Source: Mycobacterium kiyosense | GTDB lineage: Bacteria > Actinomycetota > Actinomycetes > Mycobacteriales > Mycobacteriaceae | DNA length: 64,000 nt | Direction: 5' to 3' | NCBI GenBank assembly: GCA_021654635.1 | Contig: AP025179.1 | Coordinates: 1,736,001 to 1,800,000, forward strand | In this document: in pieces, positions 20,429-32,631 of the stretch | Layout: each line of letters begins with the position of its first letter | Position numbering within the stretch: the first letter of the stretch is position 1 | Position numbers and translations under genes: made by a program | Notes under the pieces: model-generated | The model's database searches: none | The model's input: the letters and a program-made list of their open reading frames with translations, nothing else | Told to the model about the DNA's origin: nothing

Positions 20429-21136
20429 GTGAAACCCGTGATGCCGAATTCCGCGGTCGTTCGCCGCGCTGCGGCCTTCGCGGTCTCGCTTGCGTTGTTG
20501 AACACACCTCCGGCGACTGCTGAGCCGGAACCGGCGCATCCTGTCGGCGCGGCTACCTCGGCCGACGGTTCGGTGCCTCCTGGCACGCCGGCCCGGGTGA
20601 CCACGCCGGACGGTTGGGTCCTGGCACTCGGCGCCAGGGACGAGAAACACGTGCCGGTGGCGCCGCTGACCACCGCCGCATCGTCTCGCGAATACCTCTC
20701 CAGCGGAGTTTTCGTCGCTTCCCTGACCGGGCCGGAAACCCCGCACGGCATCCTCGAGGTGGGATATGAGATCGGCTGCGGCATCGACATGAGCACGGCC
20801 AACGGCGTCACGATGGCCAACGGTGGGGGCGTTTCTCCATCACTCGGCGCGGTGGTGCCGTTTGGGCCCGGCGAGCCGTTCCAGCTCTTGCCGTTGATCA
20901 GCGCTCAGTACAACTCGGTGGTCAGCGTGGGTCTCAAGCCCGGATTCGTGGTGGTGGTGCCGGTGGTTAGGAAAGAGTTCAAAGGCCCCAACCCGTGGAT
21001 CATGATCAACGAGTTCCACATGAAGATCGATGGTTGCGTCGGCCAGTCCTTCGTCCGCTCGTATTCGACCCTGACTCGCATCACCGACGAATCCGATGTG
21101 GTGGTTTCCTACGTCGGCGCCACCAAGGCGGTTTAA
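20429..21136 (+). CDS. MspA-family porin
   Basis: The 235-residue protein has a signal peptide (AAAFAVSLALLNTPPATA) and a mature sequence with MspA hallmarks: TTPDGWVLALGARDE, a long beta-rich core REYLSSGVFVASLTGPETPH, GILEVGYEIGCGIDMSTANG, and the C-terminal INEFHMKIDGCVGQSFVRSY. MspA porins form octameric outer-membrane channels for small hydrophilic nutrients; two cysteines (GCGID and DGCVG) could form a disulfide. The GTG at 20429 gives a sensible signal peptide; ATG 20399 and ATG 20441 are alternatives. M. tuberculosis has no close MspA. Confidence 0.8.
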   Translation: MKPVMPNSAVVRRAAAFAVSLALLNTPPATAEPEPAHPVGAATSADGSVPPGTPARVTTPDGWVLALGARDEKHVPVAPLTTAASSREYLSSGVFVASLTGPETPHGILEVGYEIGCGIDMSTANGVTMANGGGVSPSLGAVVPFGPGEPFQLLPLISAQYNSVVSVGLKPGFVVVVPVVRKEFKGPNPWIMINEFHMKIDGCVGQSFVRSYSTLTRITDESDVVVSYVGATKAV

Positions 21137-21143
21137 GCCCGGT

Positions 21144-21809
21144 TCAGACGTCGAAGGCTTTGCCGTCGAAACGATCCCGGGTGACGAACTCCGAGACGGG
21201 CCGGCGGCGCAACCTGCTCAGTTGCCGGGTGGGCTTGCCCAGCGGCACCACCGCGGCCACCGCATGTGTGGACGGAATCCCTAGCAGCGCAAGAATATTT
21301 GGCTCCTGCGGGATGGACATGGTGGTGATGGTGCCGCCGTAGCCTTCGTTGCGCGCGGCCAGCAGGATGCTCCACACCAGGGGGTACACTGACGCGCCGG
21401 CGGCCATCCCGACGCGGTCGAGGTCCTGGTCGAGGGCGGCGACCACACTCAGGTCGACGGTCACGACCAGGGCGACCGGCGCGGTGGCGACCGGCTTGGT
21501 GAACGTGTCGGGAATCTCGGTCGCGTCGATCACGTCCTGCGGGACCTGAGTGGGAGTGATTGTGTTCCAAGGGTTTTCACCAGCATTGAGCTGTGCGAAG
21601 TAGCGGCGGGCGGAAGCGATGCCGAACTCGGCCAGCTGGCTGCGGGTTTGGGCGTCGCGGACCACGGTGATGTGTGCGCCTTGTCGATTCCCGCCGCTCG
21701 GAGCGAACCGGGCGTTGTCGAGTATGCGGTACAGCACGTCGTCGGGCAGCGGGTCCTGGGTGTATTCGCGCGCCGCGAACGTGGTGCGCATGACGTCATA
21801 GAGGTCCAT
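21144..21809 (-). CDS. Nitroreductase family FMN oxidoreductase
   Basis: The 221-residue protein starts MDLYDVMRTTFAAREYTQDP and has RILDNARFAPSGGNRQGAHI (FMN-phosphate binding), GMAAGASVYPLVWSILLAAR and GTITTMSIPQE, all typical of nitroreductases using FMN and NAD(P)H. Substrate unknown. Its start is only five bases from the end of the Hsp70-like gene, so it is the last gene of a cstA/hsp70/nitroreductase transcript. Convergent with the porin gene. Confidence 0.82.
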   Translation of the reverse strand: MDLYDVMRTTFAAREYTQDPLPDDVLYRILDNARFAPSGGNRQGAHITVVRDAQTRSQLAEFGIASARRYFAQLNAGENPWNTITPTQVPQDVIDATEIPDTFTKPVATAPVALVVTVDLSVVAALDQDLDRVGMAAGASVYPLVWSILLAARNEGYGGTITTMSIPQEPNILALLGIPSTHAVAAVVPLGKPTRQLSRLRRRPVSEFVTRDRFDGKAFDV

Positions 21810-21814
21810 GATCG

Positions 21815-23348
21815 TCAGTTGCGCGCCGAGGCGCGCCGCTCCAGGCGGTAGGTGCGGGTGAATCCGGCGGGCTGGGTTGTGAGTGTGACCTCGACGGCGC
21901 CACCGGGCCCGACGGTGTAGCGCTCCTCGACTTCAGGGCCCTCGCCCCAGCGGCCGACCGGCTGGTGTCCCAGATCGTCGCGGTCGTGCAGGGCCGGGTC
22001 GAACGGAAACAGGACCGGATCGTAGGGCGTGACATCGCCGTCGGGGGCGCCCGTCGACCAGCCGGCTGCATTCGACGAAGCGGAAGTGTCCGATGTTGTG
22101 CGCCGCGCGGTACCTGCGGCTCACGGTCAGCGGGGTGTGCCCGTCGACGGGCAGGCACGCGTCTTTGGGGACGATTGGGTCGAAGACGACGTCGGAGCCC
22201 GACCGGGCTTCCCGGAAGACACCGAAATGCCGCGAGAAGCGTTCGGAGAGAGAACGAAACCAGACTCGTTGTCGAGGAAGACCGCCAGGCCGATGGCCGT
22301 CGCGGCGAACGGGTGCGGAGACCGCTTGACGCGTTTCTCGCCGAACTCCGCTCGCAGCATCCGGGCGATCAGCGGGAAGCCGCCGGCGCCGCCGACCACG
22401 TAGATGCCCGCCACCTCCGACCACGGGACGTCTCTGCCGTCGCCGGCCGGGTCGTGCAGGACGCGCGCCAGCAATTCGGTGGTCCGGTCGACGAGCGGGG
22501 CGCACGCAGCGTAGACGTCGTCGATCGGGCAGGAGAACGGCGGACGATCGGCACCGTCGACAGCCGTCAGATCCACCAGGAAGCGACGGGTCTGCGGCCC
22601 GACGGCCTCCTTTCGGGCCGCGCACTCCTCGACCAGCAGCGCCCGGCGCTGCGCGTCGAGGCCGGGCAGCTGTGACCCGGCCAGGACCAACTGTGCGATC
22701 GCCTCGTCGAAGTCGTCGCCGCCGAGCCGCTGAATGCCTTCGCTGACCACGACTTCGTTCACCTGCCCGGCCATCTTCAGCAGGGAGGCGTCGAAGGTGC
22801 CGCCACCGAGGTCGTAGATCAACACGTACTCGCGCTTGGCGGTAATCGTGGAGCGGTATCGGTGGGCGTATTCCAGCCCCGCGGCCGACGGTTCGTTCAA
22901 CAGCGCGACAACCTGAAAACCCGCCGCCAGGAACGCATCCAGGGTGAGGAAGCGCTGGGCGCTGGAGGCGTTGGCGGGCACGCTGATGGCGGCCTGAATG
23001 GCTTCGCCCGCGGCCGCGCCGGCATTGGACCGGTGATAGAGGTCGGTCTTGAGTTGGCTCAGAAACCCGGTGAGCAGCTCGGCCAGCGGGTAGTCGCGGC
23101 CGGCGAGGGTGACCTGCGTCTGGGGACCGGCATCGTTGAACAGTCGCTTGACGGACCGCAGCAGTTCCCAGCCGGGCTGGTGCCGCACGGCTGCCGCGTC
23201 CGGGCCGTAGCGCAGTTCCCCGGCGGCGTTCGCCGCGATCAGCGACGGCCATGCATCGACGCCGTCGAAGGAAACGACGGGGATAGTTGCCGCGGTCGAC
23301 GAGCGCCGCGACGGTATGTGTGGTGCCGAAGTCGATTCCGACCTTCAT
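21815..23348 (-). pseudogene. Hsp70-like protein gene with three frameshifts
   Basis: ATG at 23348 begins MKVGIDFGTTHTVAALVDRG, the Hsp70/actin-ATPase phosphate-1 motif. The rest of the ATPase domain is intact but in a second frame: SAAGLEYAHRY, VLIYDLGGGTFDASLLKM, QRLGGDDFDEAIAQLVLAGS, GIYVVGGAGGFPLIARMLR, PFAATAIGLAVFL. The C-terminal SERFSRHFGVFREARSGSDV and DACLPVDGHTPLTVSRRYR return to the first frame. The shifts coincide with a G4 run at 23279-23282, GAGAGA near 22246-22252 and G5 at 22043-22047 (plus strand), each one unit too long. Without them the product would be about 510 residues, lacking a long DnaK-type substrate domain. Confidence 0.75.
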
Positions 23349-23359
23349 CGGATCCGATT

Positions 23360-25595
<2,236 letters not shown>

Positions 25596-25699
25596 CCGGA
25601 CTCCCTTCACCGCCGCAGCGACAGTGAATCTACCTACGCCCGACCGGCGTGTCGCGTCGTGAGGTTCCCTTCGCGCTGCCGATGCCGCACGGGTGGCGC

Positions 25700-27223
25700 T
25701 CAGTACATCGCGCGGACGGTGTCGATGGTGTCGGCTTCGTCGGCACGTTTGTCGTCGCGGTAACGCACCACCCGCGCGAACCGCAGCGCCACCCCGCCGG
25801 GGTAGCGCGACGAGCCCTGTACCCCGTCCAGCGCGATCTCGACCACCTGCTCGGGCCGCACCTGCACGACGTAGCCGTCCGTCCCGCCCACCGCAAGCTC
25901 GCTGAACCGCCTGGTCTGCCAATCCAGCGTGGCGTCGGTCATGCCCTTGAACGTCTTGCCCACCATCACGAAGCCCCCGGTGTCGGGATCGCGGGCGCCC
26001 AGGTGAATGTTGGACAACTTGCCGCGCCGACGGCCCGAACCCCACTCGACGGCCAACACCACCAGGTCCAGCGTGTGCACCGGCTTCACCTTCAACCAGC
26101 CCGCGCCGCGGCGGCCCGCCTGATACGGCGCCGCCGGGGCCTTGGCCATCACCCCCTCGTGACCCGCGGCCAACGTGGCGTCCAGGAACGCGGTGGCCTC
26201 GGCCTCGTCGGAGGTGGCCAGCCGGTCGACCCGCTGAGTAGCCGGCACCAGCGCGTCCAGAGCGGCCAGCCGTTCGGCGGTCGGCGCGTCCAGCAGGTCC
26301 ACCCCGTCGCTGTGCAGGATGTCGAAGAAGAACACCGACAGCGGCTGCGTGGCGCGCGCGGCGGCAACGTCGACCGACCGCCCGAACCGCGACGCAGTGA
26401 CCTGGAAGCGGTGCGGACGGTTGTCCGGGCGCAGCGCGATCGCCTCGCCGTCGGCGATCAGCGTGCTGACCGGCAACGCCAGCGCAGCCTCGACCACTTC
26501 GGGCAGCCGGGCGGTGACGTCGTCGAGGCTGCGGGTGTAAACGGTGACCTGGTCTCCGGACCGGTGGATCTGCACCCGCGCACCGTCCAGCTTGGCTTCG
26601 AAGATCGCGCTGCCGCCGTGGCGTTGCAGCGCGTCGGCGACATCGCCGGCGGTCTGGGCCAGCATCGGGCCGACCGGACGCCCCACCCGCAGCGTGAACG
26701 CGTCCAGCGACGCTCCGCTCAGCGCCGCGGCCGCGACGGCCGGCAGATCCCCACCCAGCATCGCCGCCCGCTGCACGGTGGCGGCCGGCAGCCCGGCGGC
26801 CTTGGCCACGGCGTCGGTCATGATGCCGACCAGCGCGCCCTGGCGCAGCTCACCCCCGAGCAGCCGCAGCAGGAACGTCTGCTCGGTCTCGGTCGCCGCG
26901 CTGAACAGCCCCGCGACCAGCGCCGCGCGCCGCGCCTGCGACCCCTTACCCGCGACGGCCCCGATCTCGGCGAACGCGGCGTCCACCCCGGCGACCGTCA
27001 GCACCGGCTGCGAGGCCGGCGGGGGAGGCGACCGCAGCGCCGCCCAGCCAACCCCGATCTGGCGTTGCCGCAGCTCACCGGAGAGCCACGACACGATGGT
27101 GGCGACCAGCTCCGCATCCCCAGCCGACCGGCTCAACAGACTGGCGATGTGGGCGACCTTGGTCAGCCGCGACGAGGTGCCGGCCACCTCGAGCGAGGTG
27201 CCGGCGACGTCCAGGAGGAGCAC
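25700..27223 (-). CDS. ligB: ATP-dependent DNA ligase LigB
   Basis: The 507-residue ligase has the active-site lysine motif [13 protein letters not shown] (lysine near 211), motif [12 protein letters not shown], motif [13 protein letters not shown], motif [21 protein letters not shown] and a C-terminal OB-fold ending [19 protein letters not shown]. It seals nicks using ATP, complementing the NAD-dependent LigA. The GTG at 27223 is preferred because it gives exactly the 507 residues I recall for the tuberculosis protein; a TTG at 27253 is possible. Orthologue of Rv3062. Confidence 0.93.
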   Translation of the reverse strand: MLLLDVAGTSLEVAGTSSRLTKVAHIASLLSRSAGDAELVATIVSWLSGELRQRQIGVGWAALRSPPPPASQPVLTVAGVDAAFAEIGAVAGKGSQARRAALVAGLFSAATETEQTFLLRLLGGELRQGALVGIMTDAVAKAAGLPAATVQRAAMLGGDLPAVAAAALSGASLDAFTLRVGRPVGPMLAQTAGDVADALQRHGGSAIFEAKLDGARVQIHRSGDQVTVYTRSLDDVTARLPEVVEAALALPVSTLIADGEAIALRPDNRPHRFQVTASRFGRSVDVAAARATQPLSVFFFDILHSDGVDLLDAPTAERLAALDALVPATQRVDRLATSDEAEATAFLDATLAAGHEGVMAKAPAAPYQAGRRGAGWLKVKPVHTLDLVVLAVEWGSGRRRGKLSNIHLGARDPDTGGFVMVGKTFKGMTDATLDWQTRRFSELAVGGTDGYVVQVRPEQVVEIALDGVQGSSRYPGGVALRFARVVRYRDDKRADEADTIDTVRAMY

Positions 27224-27335
27224 GCTTGCCAGCTTGGCATGGCTCGCCGACAACCCCGCCTGACCGACGCGATAGCGTGCCTGGTTAACGTTACAAATTC
27301 AAGACAATCTGACAAGCCGAAAATGGAGGTCCGGG

Positions 27336-28094
27336 ATGGAGATCAGCGGGAAGAAGGTCGTCGTCATCGGCGGTGCTTCGGGAATGGGACGGGCCAGCGC
27401 AGAATTGCTGCACCAGCGCGGCGCGCAGGTCGCCATCCTGGACCGGGAGAACTCGGACGGCAAGGCCGTAGCCGAAGGTGTCGGCGGCAAGTTCTACCCC
27501 GTCGACGTCACCGACTTCACCGGCACCGAGGAGACGCTGCAGGCAGCTGTCGACGACCTGGGTGGCTTGCACGTCACGGTGACCACTGCCGGCGGCGGCA
27601 TCGCCAAGCGGACCATGACCAAGACCGGGCCGCATGATCTCGAGTCGTTCCAGTCCGTCATCGATCTGAACTTGATCGCCACCTTCAACATCAGCCGGCT
27701 GGCCGCCGCGCACATGAGCAAGAACGAGCCCGAGGACGAGGAGCGCGGCGTCATCATCAACACCGCCTCCATCGCCGCCTACGAAGGACAGATCGGTCAG
27801 GTCGCCTACACCGCCGCCAAGGCGGGCATCGCGGGCATGTGCCTGACCATGGCGCGGGACCTGGGCTCGCTGGGGATCCGGGTGCTCGCGATCGCGCCGA
27901 GCCTGTTCGCCACGGGGCTCACCCAGGGCATTCCGGACGAGTTCGCGGCGGCGCTGACCAAGGACGCCGCCTTCCCGAAGCGACTGGGCCGGCCCGAGGA
28001 ATACGCCAAGCTGGTCGCGGCGATCGTGGAGAACCCGATGCTCAACGGCCAATGCCTGCGGCTGGACGCCGGGCAGCGGTTCGCGCCCAAGTAA
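27336..28094 (+). CDS. SDR family 3-hydroxyacyl-CoA dehydrogenase-like protein
   Basis: The 252-residue SDR has VVVIGGASGMGRASAELLHQ (NAD site), an aspartate after the second strand (AILDREN) indicating NAD(H), NTASIAAYEGQIGQVAYTAAK with catalytic Ser, Tyr and Lys, and a C-terminus GQCLRLDAGQRFAPK. The short domain length and QVAYTAAKAGIAGM/PSLFATGLTQGIP sequence resemble 3-hydroxy-2-methylbutyryl-CoA (type 10) dehydrogenases of branched-chain and lipid oxidation. It lies upstream of fadE22 on the same strand, fitting a beta-oxidation role. GGAGG upstream of ATG 27336. Confidence 0.83.
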   Translation: MEISGKKVVVIGGASGMGRASAELLHQRGAQVAILDRENSDGKAVAEGVGGKFYPVDVTDFTGTEETLQAAVDDLGGLHVTVTTAGGGIAKRTMTKTGPHDLESFQSVIDLNLIATFNISRLAAAHMSKNEPEDEERGVIINTASIAAYEGQIGQVAYTAAKAGIAGMCLTMARDLGSLGIRVLAIAPSLFATGLTQGIPDEFAAALTKDAAFPKRLGRPEEYAKLVAAIVENPMLNGQCLRLDAGQRFAPK

Positions 28095-28192
28095 GCGCCC
28101 GGCTGCCCTCCCGGAGGCATTGAGTAGTCTCATAAACCGATCCAGGATTCCGCAACGACGCGGGTTCTGTAGTGCTGCGAGGAGGGGCCCGC

Positions 28193-30355
28193 ATGGGTAT
28201 CGCACTGACCGACGACCATCGCGAACTCGCCGAGGTAGCTCGCGGGTTCCTGACCTCGCAGAAGGCCCGGGCGGCCGCCCGGGCACTGCTGGATGCGCCG
28301 GAGGAGGCACGCCCTTCGTTCTGGCCGGGCATCGTCGAACTGGGCTGGCTCGGGCTGCACATCGACGAGGAGCACGGCGGCTCCGGCTTCGGACTGCCCG
28401 AATTGGTGGTGGTGGTCGAGGAACTCGGCCGCGCGGTCGCGCCCGGACCGTTCGTACCCACCGTGATCGCGTCGGCGGTGATCGCCAGCGAGGGCACCCC
28501 GGAGCAGAAGGCGCTGCTACCCGGGCTGATCGACGGCACATCCACCGCCGGAATCGGTTTGGGCGGGCATGTGCTCATCGACAACGGCGTAGCCGACGGT
28601 GACGCCGGCGTGGTGCTGGGTGCCGGACTGGCCGACCTGTTGCTCATCGCGGCAGGCAACGACGTGCTGCTGCTGGAACGCGGGCGTGCCGGGGTCTCGG
28701 TGGAGACGCCGGAGAACCTCGACCCGACCCGGCGCTCCGGGCGGGTCCGGCTGCAGAACGTGTCCGTGTCCGCCGACGACATCCTGCCGGGCGCAAGGGA
28801 ATCCGCGTTGGCCCGCGCTCGGACATTGCTCGCCGCCGAGGCCGTCGGCGGTGCCGCCGACTGCGTGGAGGCCGCCGTCGACTACGCCAAGGTGCGTCAG
28901 CAGTTCGGCCGCACCATCGCGACTTTCCAAGCGGTCAAACATCATTGCGCGAACATGCTGGTGGCCACGGAATCGGCGCTGGCCGCGGTGTGGGACGCAT
29001 CCCGCGCCGCCGCTGAGGACGAGGAGCAATTCCGGCTGGCCGCCGCCGTGGCTGCCGCCCTGACGTTCCCCGCCTACGCCCGCAACGCCGAACTCAACAT
29101 TCAGGTGCACGGCGGCATCGGGTTCACCTGGGAGCACGACGCGCACCTGCATCTGCGCCGTGCGCTGGTGACCACGGCGCTGTTCGGCGGTGACGTGCCC
29201 GCGCGGGATGTGTTCGAGCGCACCGCTTCCGGCGCCAAGCGGGACAACAGCCTGGACCTGCCGCCCGAGGCGGAACAGTTGCGCACCGTCATCCGCGCCG
29301 ACGCCGCCGAGATCGCCGCGCTGGACAAGGATGCACAACTCGACAAGCTGATCGAGACGGGCTACGTGATGCCGCACTGGCCCAAGCCGTGGGGCCGGGC
29401 CGCCGATGCGGTCGCGCAGTTGGTGATCGACGAGGAATTCCGTGCCGCGGGCATCAAGCGCCCCGACTACGGCATCACCGGCTGGGTGATCCTGACTCTG
29501 ATACAGCACGGAACCCCTTGGCAGATCGAAAGATTCGTCGAGAAGGCGTTGCGCAAGGACGAGATCTGGTGCCAGCTGTTCTCCGAGCCGGACGCCGGCT
29601 CGGACGCTGCGTCGATCAAGACCCGGGCTACCCGCGTCGACGGGGGCTGGAAGATCAACGGCCAGAAGGTGTGGACCAGTGGGGCGCACTACTGTGCGCG
29701 TGGTCTGGCGACCGTACGCACCGACCCGGACGCGCCCAAGCACGCGGGCATCACCACGGTGATCGTCGACATGAAGGCGCCGGAAGTCGAGGTGCGACCG
29801 CTGCGCCAGATCACCGGCGGCTCGGACTTCAACGAGGTGTTCTTCAACGACCTGTTCGTGCCCGACGAGGACGTCGTCGGGGCACCCAACTCGGGCTGGA
29901 CGGTCGCCCGTGCCACGCTGGGCAACGAGCGGGTGAGCATCGGTGGCAGCGGATCGTTCTACGAGGGCCTGGCGGACCAACTGGTGCAGCTGGCGCGGCA
30001 ACACGCGGACCGGTTGGCGGGCGCAGACGTGCGAGTGGGAACCTATCTGGCGAACGAGAATTCGCTGCGGTTACTGAACCTGCGTCGCGCGGCCCGCAGT
30101 GTCGAGGGCGCCGGCCCGGGACCTGAGGGCAACGTCACCAAACTCAAGCTCGCCGAGCACATGGTCGAGGGCGCGGCGATCATGGCCGCGCTGCAGGGGC
30201 CCGAGGTCGCGCTACTGGACGGCCCCGGCGCGCTGTCCGGCCGGTTGATCATGGGCGCGCGCGGAATGGCGATCGCCGGCGGTACCTCGGAGGTGGCCCG
30301 CAATCAGATCGCCGAGCGGATCCTCGGCATGCCGCGCGATCCGCTGATCAACTAG
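28193..30355 (+). CDS. fadE22: Two-domain acyl-CoA dehydrogenase FadE22
   Basis: The 720-residue product is two acyl-CoA dehydrogenase modules in one chain. The first half (1-340) has RKQFGRTI-like VRQQFGRTIATFQAVKHHCA and IQVHGGIGFTWEHDAHLHLR; the second (365-720) has QLFSEPDAGSDAASIKTRAT, GWKINGQKVWTSGAHYCARG and the C-terminal GARGMAIAGGTSEVARNQIA. Such fused enzymes introduce the alpha-beta double bond into bulky acyl-CoAs with FAD. ATG 28193 follows GAGGAGGGGCCCGC. Length equals that of Rv3061c, about 721. The stop overlaps the convergent DUF35 gene by eight bases. Confidence 0.9.
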   Translation: MGIALTDDHRELAEVARGFLTSQKARAAARALLDAPEEARPSFWPGIVELGWLGLHIDEEHGGSGFGLPELVVVVEELGRAVAPGPFVPTVIASAVIASEGTPEQKALLPGLIDGTSTAGIGLGGHVLIDNGVADGDAGVVLGAGLADLLLIAAGNDVLLLERGRAGVSVETPENLDPTRRSGRVRLQNVSVSADDILPGARESALARARTLLAAEAVGGAADCVEAAVDYAKVRQQFGRTIATFQAVKHHCANMLVATESALAAVWDASRAAAEDEEQFRLAAAVAAALTFPAYARNAELNIQVHGGIGFTWEHDAHLHLRRALVTTALFGGDVPARDVFERTASGAKRDNSLDLPPEAEQLRTVIRADAAEIAALDKDAQLDKLIETGYVMPHWPKPWGRAADAVAQLVIDEEFRAAGIKRPDYGITGWVILTLIQHGTPWQIERFVEKALRKDEIWCQLFSEPDAGSDAASIKTRATRVDGGWKINGQKVWTSGAHYCARGLATVRTDPDAPKHAGITTVIVDMKAPEVEVRPLRQITGGSDFNEVFFNDLFVPDEDVVGAPNSGWTVARATLGNERVSIGGSGSFYEGLADQLVQLARQHADRLAGADVRVGTYLANENSLRLLNLRRAARSVEGAGPGPEGNVTKLKLAEHMVEGAAIMAALQGPEVALLDGPGALSGRLIMGARGMAIAGGTSEVARNQIAERILGMPRDPLIN

Positions 30356-30705
30356 TCGCGGCGGGCGCGAACAGTGGCGCGCCGCCCGCGCCCTTCTCCG
30401 GCCGGATCTCGACAGGCATCCCGCATGTCACCGAATCTGGTTCGCAGCCAACGATATTGGCGGCCACCCGCAGCCCGCTCTGCTCGCTGAGTTCCACCAG
30501 CGCGATGACGTACGGAACGGGGATCTCCGGGTTATAGGGGTGGTAGTTCACGGTGTAGGTGAACACGGTCCCGGTGCCGCAGACCGGCTTGGCCGTCAAT
30601 GCGGCACCGCAGTCTGGGCAGGTCCCGGTCGCGGGGTGCACCCAGCGTGCGCAGTCTTCGCAATGCTCAACCAGCAGTGGGGGAGGTGGTCGACTCGGTT
30701 GTCAC
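30348..30705 (-). CDS. Zn-ribbon OB-fold (DUF35) acyl-CoA-associated protein, N-terminal frameshift
   Basis: The body shows a rubredoxin-like zinc ribbon (EHCEDC and GTCPDCGA) followed by an OB-fold (TGTVFTYTVNYHPYNPEIPV, PYVIALVELSEQSGLRVAAN). Read literally, the earliest in-frame start is GTG 30641, which lacks the first zinc ligands. Shortening the G5 run at 30679-30683 (C5 on this strand) by one joins GTG 30705 (VTTESTTS) to PLLVEHCEDC and restores a complete ~118-residue protein. DUF35 proteins pair with thiolase-like enzymes as in ChsH2/Ltp2; the divergent thiolase gene starting 75 bases away is the obvious partner. Confidence 0.75.
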
Positions 30706-30780
30706 CACCAATACAGTACGCTCTACTGGATCCCCCATTAATAGGTTGGATGCGGCGCGTAGATGCTACGGACGGTGCAG

Positions 30781-31978
30781 ATGGAGTACTTCGAAAAAAG
30801 ACGCGATTCTGTCCGGCATCGGCATTTCCCGGATCGGCCGCCGCACCGGAATCCCGGGGCTGGACCTGACCATGGAAGCGGTGCGGGCCGCCATCGACGA
30901 CGCCGGGTTGGTGGCCGCCGACATCGACGGCATCGCCACGCTGGGCGACACCCCGGCCGCCGAGGTCAACGCCGAACTGGGGATCGAGGCGGGCGACTGC
31001 GGCAGTGGATTCGGTACCGGCGGCCTGCTGAGCCCGGTGATGTCGGCGTGCCGCGCCGTCGCCGAGAAGCGCGCCCGGCACGTGGTCATCTACCGCACCA
31101 TCCAGATGCTGGGCGGCACGGTCCCGGTGAAGCAGGAGGAGAAGAATGCGCCGGCGCCTCCGCTGGCGCGCATGTTCGAAACCGCCGAAGGAGTCGAGAG
31201 GCCCGCCGTCGGGGCGATGGACGACATCAATGATCTTGTTGCGGCCCAAGCTTATTCGGCTGCCAACTGGCTCGCGCTCAACTGCCGCCGGCACATGGAG
31301 CTGTACGGGACCACCAAAGAGCAGCTGGGCTGGATCGCGCTCAACGGTCGCCGCAATGCGGCGCTCAATCCGCTTGCCGTCTACCGCGATCCGATGACCA
31401 TGGACGACTACCTGGGTGCGCGGCTGGTGTCGACACCGTTCGGACTGCTGGATTGCGACGTGCCCATCGACGGGTCGATCGCGGTGGTGGTGTCACACGC
31501 GGACTACGCCGGCGATTGCCCGCACCGCGCGGTGCGCGTCGAAGCGGTCGGCGGTTCCGATGGCTCCGGCGGATGGTTTCACCGCCCCGACTACCCGAAG
31601 ATGGCGATGTCGGATGCCACCGCGCAGATGTGGTCGCGTACCGAACTGACCCCCGCCGACATCGCGGTCGCCGAACTCTACGACGGATTCACGTTCCTCA
31701 CGCTGGCCTGGCTGGAGGCGCTCGGAGTGTGCGGCGACGGCGAGGCGGGTCCGTTCGTGCAGGGGGGCACGCGGATCGCGCGCGACGGGCGACTGCCGCT
31801 CAACACCTACGGCGGTCAGCTCTCGGCCGGTCGGATGCACGGCTACTGGGCGCTGCACGAGGGATGTCTGCAGCTACGCGGCGAAGCCGGTGAGCGTCAG
31901 GTTGTCCGGCGGCCCGAGGTGGGTGTGGTCGCGGTGGGCGGTGGGCCCGTCGCCGGGTGCATGCTGCTCACCTGCTGA
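30781..31978 (+). CDS. Thiolase-like (lipid-transfer/SCP2 type) protein, N-terminal frameshift
   Basis: About 398 residues with a thiolase fold of the Ltp/SCP2 type: GLDLTMEAVRAAIDDAGL, ADIDGIATLGDTP, SPVMSACRAVAEKRARHVVI, ADIAVAELYDGFTFLTLAWL and the C-terminal NTYGGQLSAGRMHGYWALHE with GGGPVAGCMLLTC. The family catalyses retro-aldol or thiolytic cleavage of acyl-CoAs, including sterol side chains, with a DUF35 partner. The natural start is ATG 30781 (MEYFEK), but the A6 run at 30794-30799 shifts the frame; with A5 it reads MEYFEKDAILSGIGISRIGR. Divergent from the DUF35 gene. Confidence 0.78.
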
Positions 31979-31998
31979 GCGCGGCGTCCGGCGCAGTG

Positions 31999-32190
31999 TT
32001 AGGACGTCGGCACACCGGTGATCGGTGGTGTCTCGGTGGGTGGGCCTACCGGCACTGTTATCGGCACCGGCGCCGGTCCCGAAGGTGCGTTGGGCTGCGT
32101 AAAGTTGCAGCCGGCCGCCAGCGCGGCGAACGAGGTCACCAGTATTGCCCCCACAATGCGGCCTACCCACCGCTTCCCCGTAGCACTCAT
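31999..32190 (-). CDS. Small proline-rich lipoprotein
   Basis: A 63-residue product, MSATGKRWVGRIVGAILVTS then FAALAAGC, with lipobox LAAGC, followed by a short Pro/Thr-rich tail (TVPVGPPTETPPITGV). Lipidation at Cys28 would anchor it to the outer face of the inner membrane. ATG at 32190 is chosen because it begins a normal n-region; a frame extends to 32217. No known domain. Confidence 0.65.
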   Translation of the reverse strand: MSATGKRWVGRIVGAILVTSFAALAAGCNFTQPNAPSGPAPVPITVPVGPPTETPPITGVPTS

Positions 32191-32306
32191 AGCCAGTGCC
32201 CTTCCGACGTAGTGCACATGCTCTGGCGGCTGCAGCCGCCGCCGTCTGGAATGTTAGCTACGTCATACCGGCGCAGTGGGCGCTTTCGACAGAATTGACG
32301 CCGGTG

Positions 32307-32444
32307 TCAGCCCGACGGGACCGCGGTTACCTCCGGCGTGATCGCATCCCCGCCCATGGTTTTCGAGCAGCCGGTCGCCAACAATGCGTAGGCCGCGAAA
32401 ATCGCAGCGGCGATTGCGGTGATGACTTTCTTCTTCGCCCTCAT
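32307..32444 (-). CDS. Very small lipoprotein, 45 residues
   Basis: ATG at 32444 encodes MRAKKKVITAIAAAIFAAYA then LLATGCSKTMGGDAIT and ends VTAVPSG at the TGA (32307-32309). A charged start, a hydrophobic run and the lipobox LATGC make a textbook lipoprotein signal with only about 20 mature residues. It lies 116 bases upstream of the other small lipoprotein on the same strand, so they may form a unit. Easily missed because of its size. Confidence 0.6.
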   Translation of the reverse strand: MRAKKKVITAIAAAIFAAYALLATGCSKTMGGDAITPEVTAVPSG

Positions 32445-32631
32445 CTGCCTGGCCTTTCCCCGCAGCGCACAAACGGTCGATCCGCGAACAGCCCCTGAAT
32501 GCTATCGCCGTGCGCCCAGATCGCGAGGCACTTTCTGGTCAACCCCGACAAAGCGAATGCGGCGTATCGACGGGTTGATCCGGTCGCAGATTTCGGCAAA
32601 GCAACTTGCGCGCCAGCCGACGGGAGGTCTA

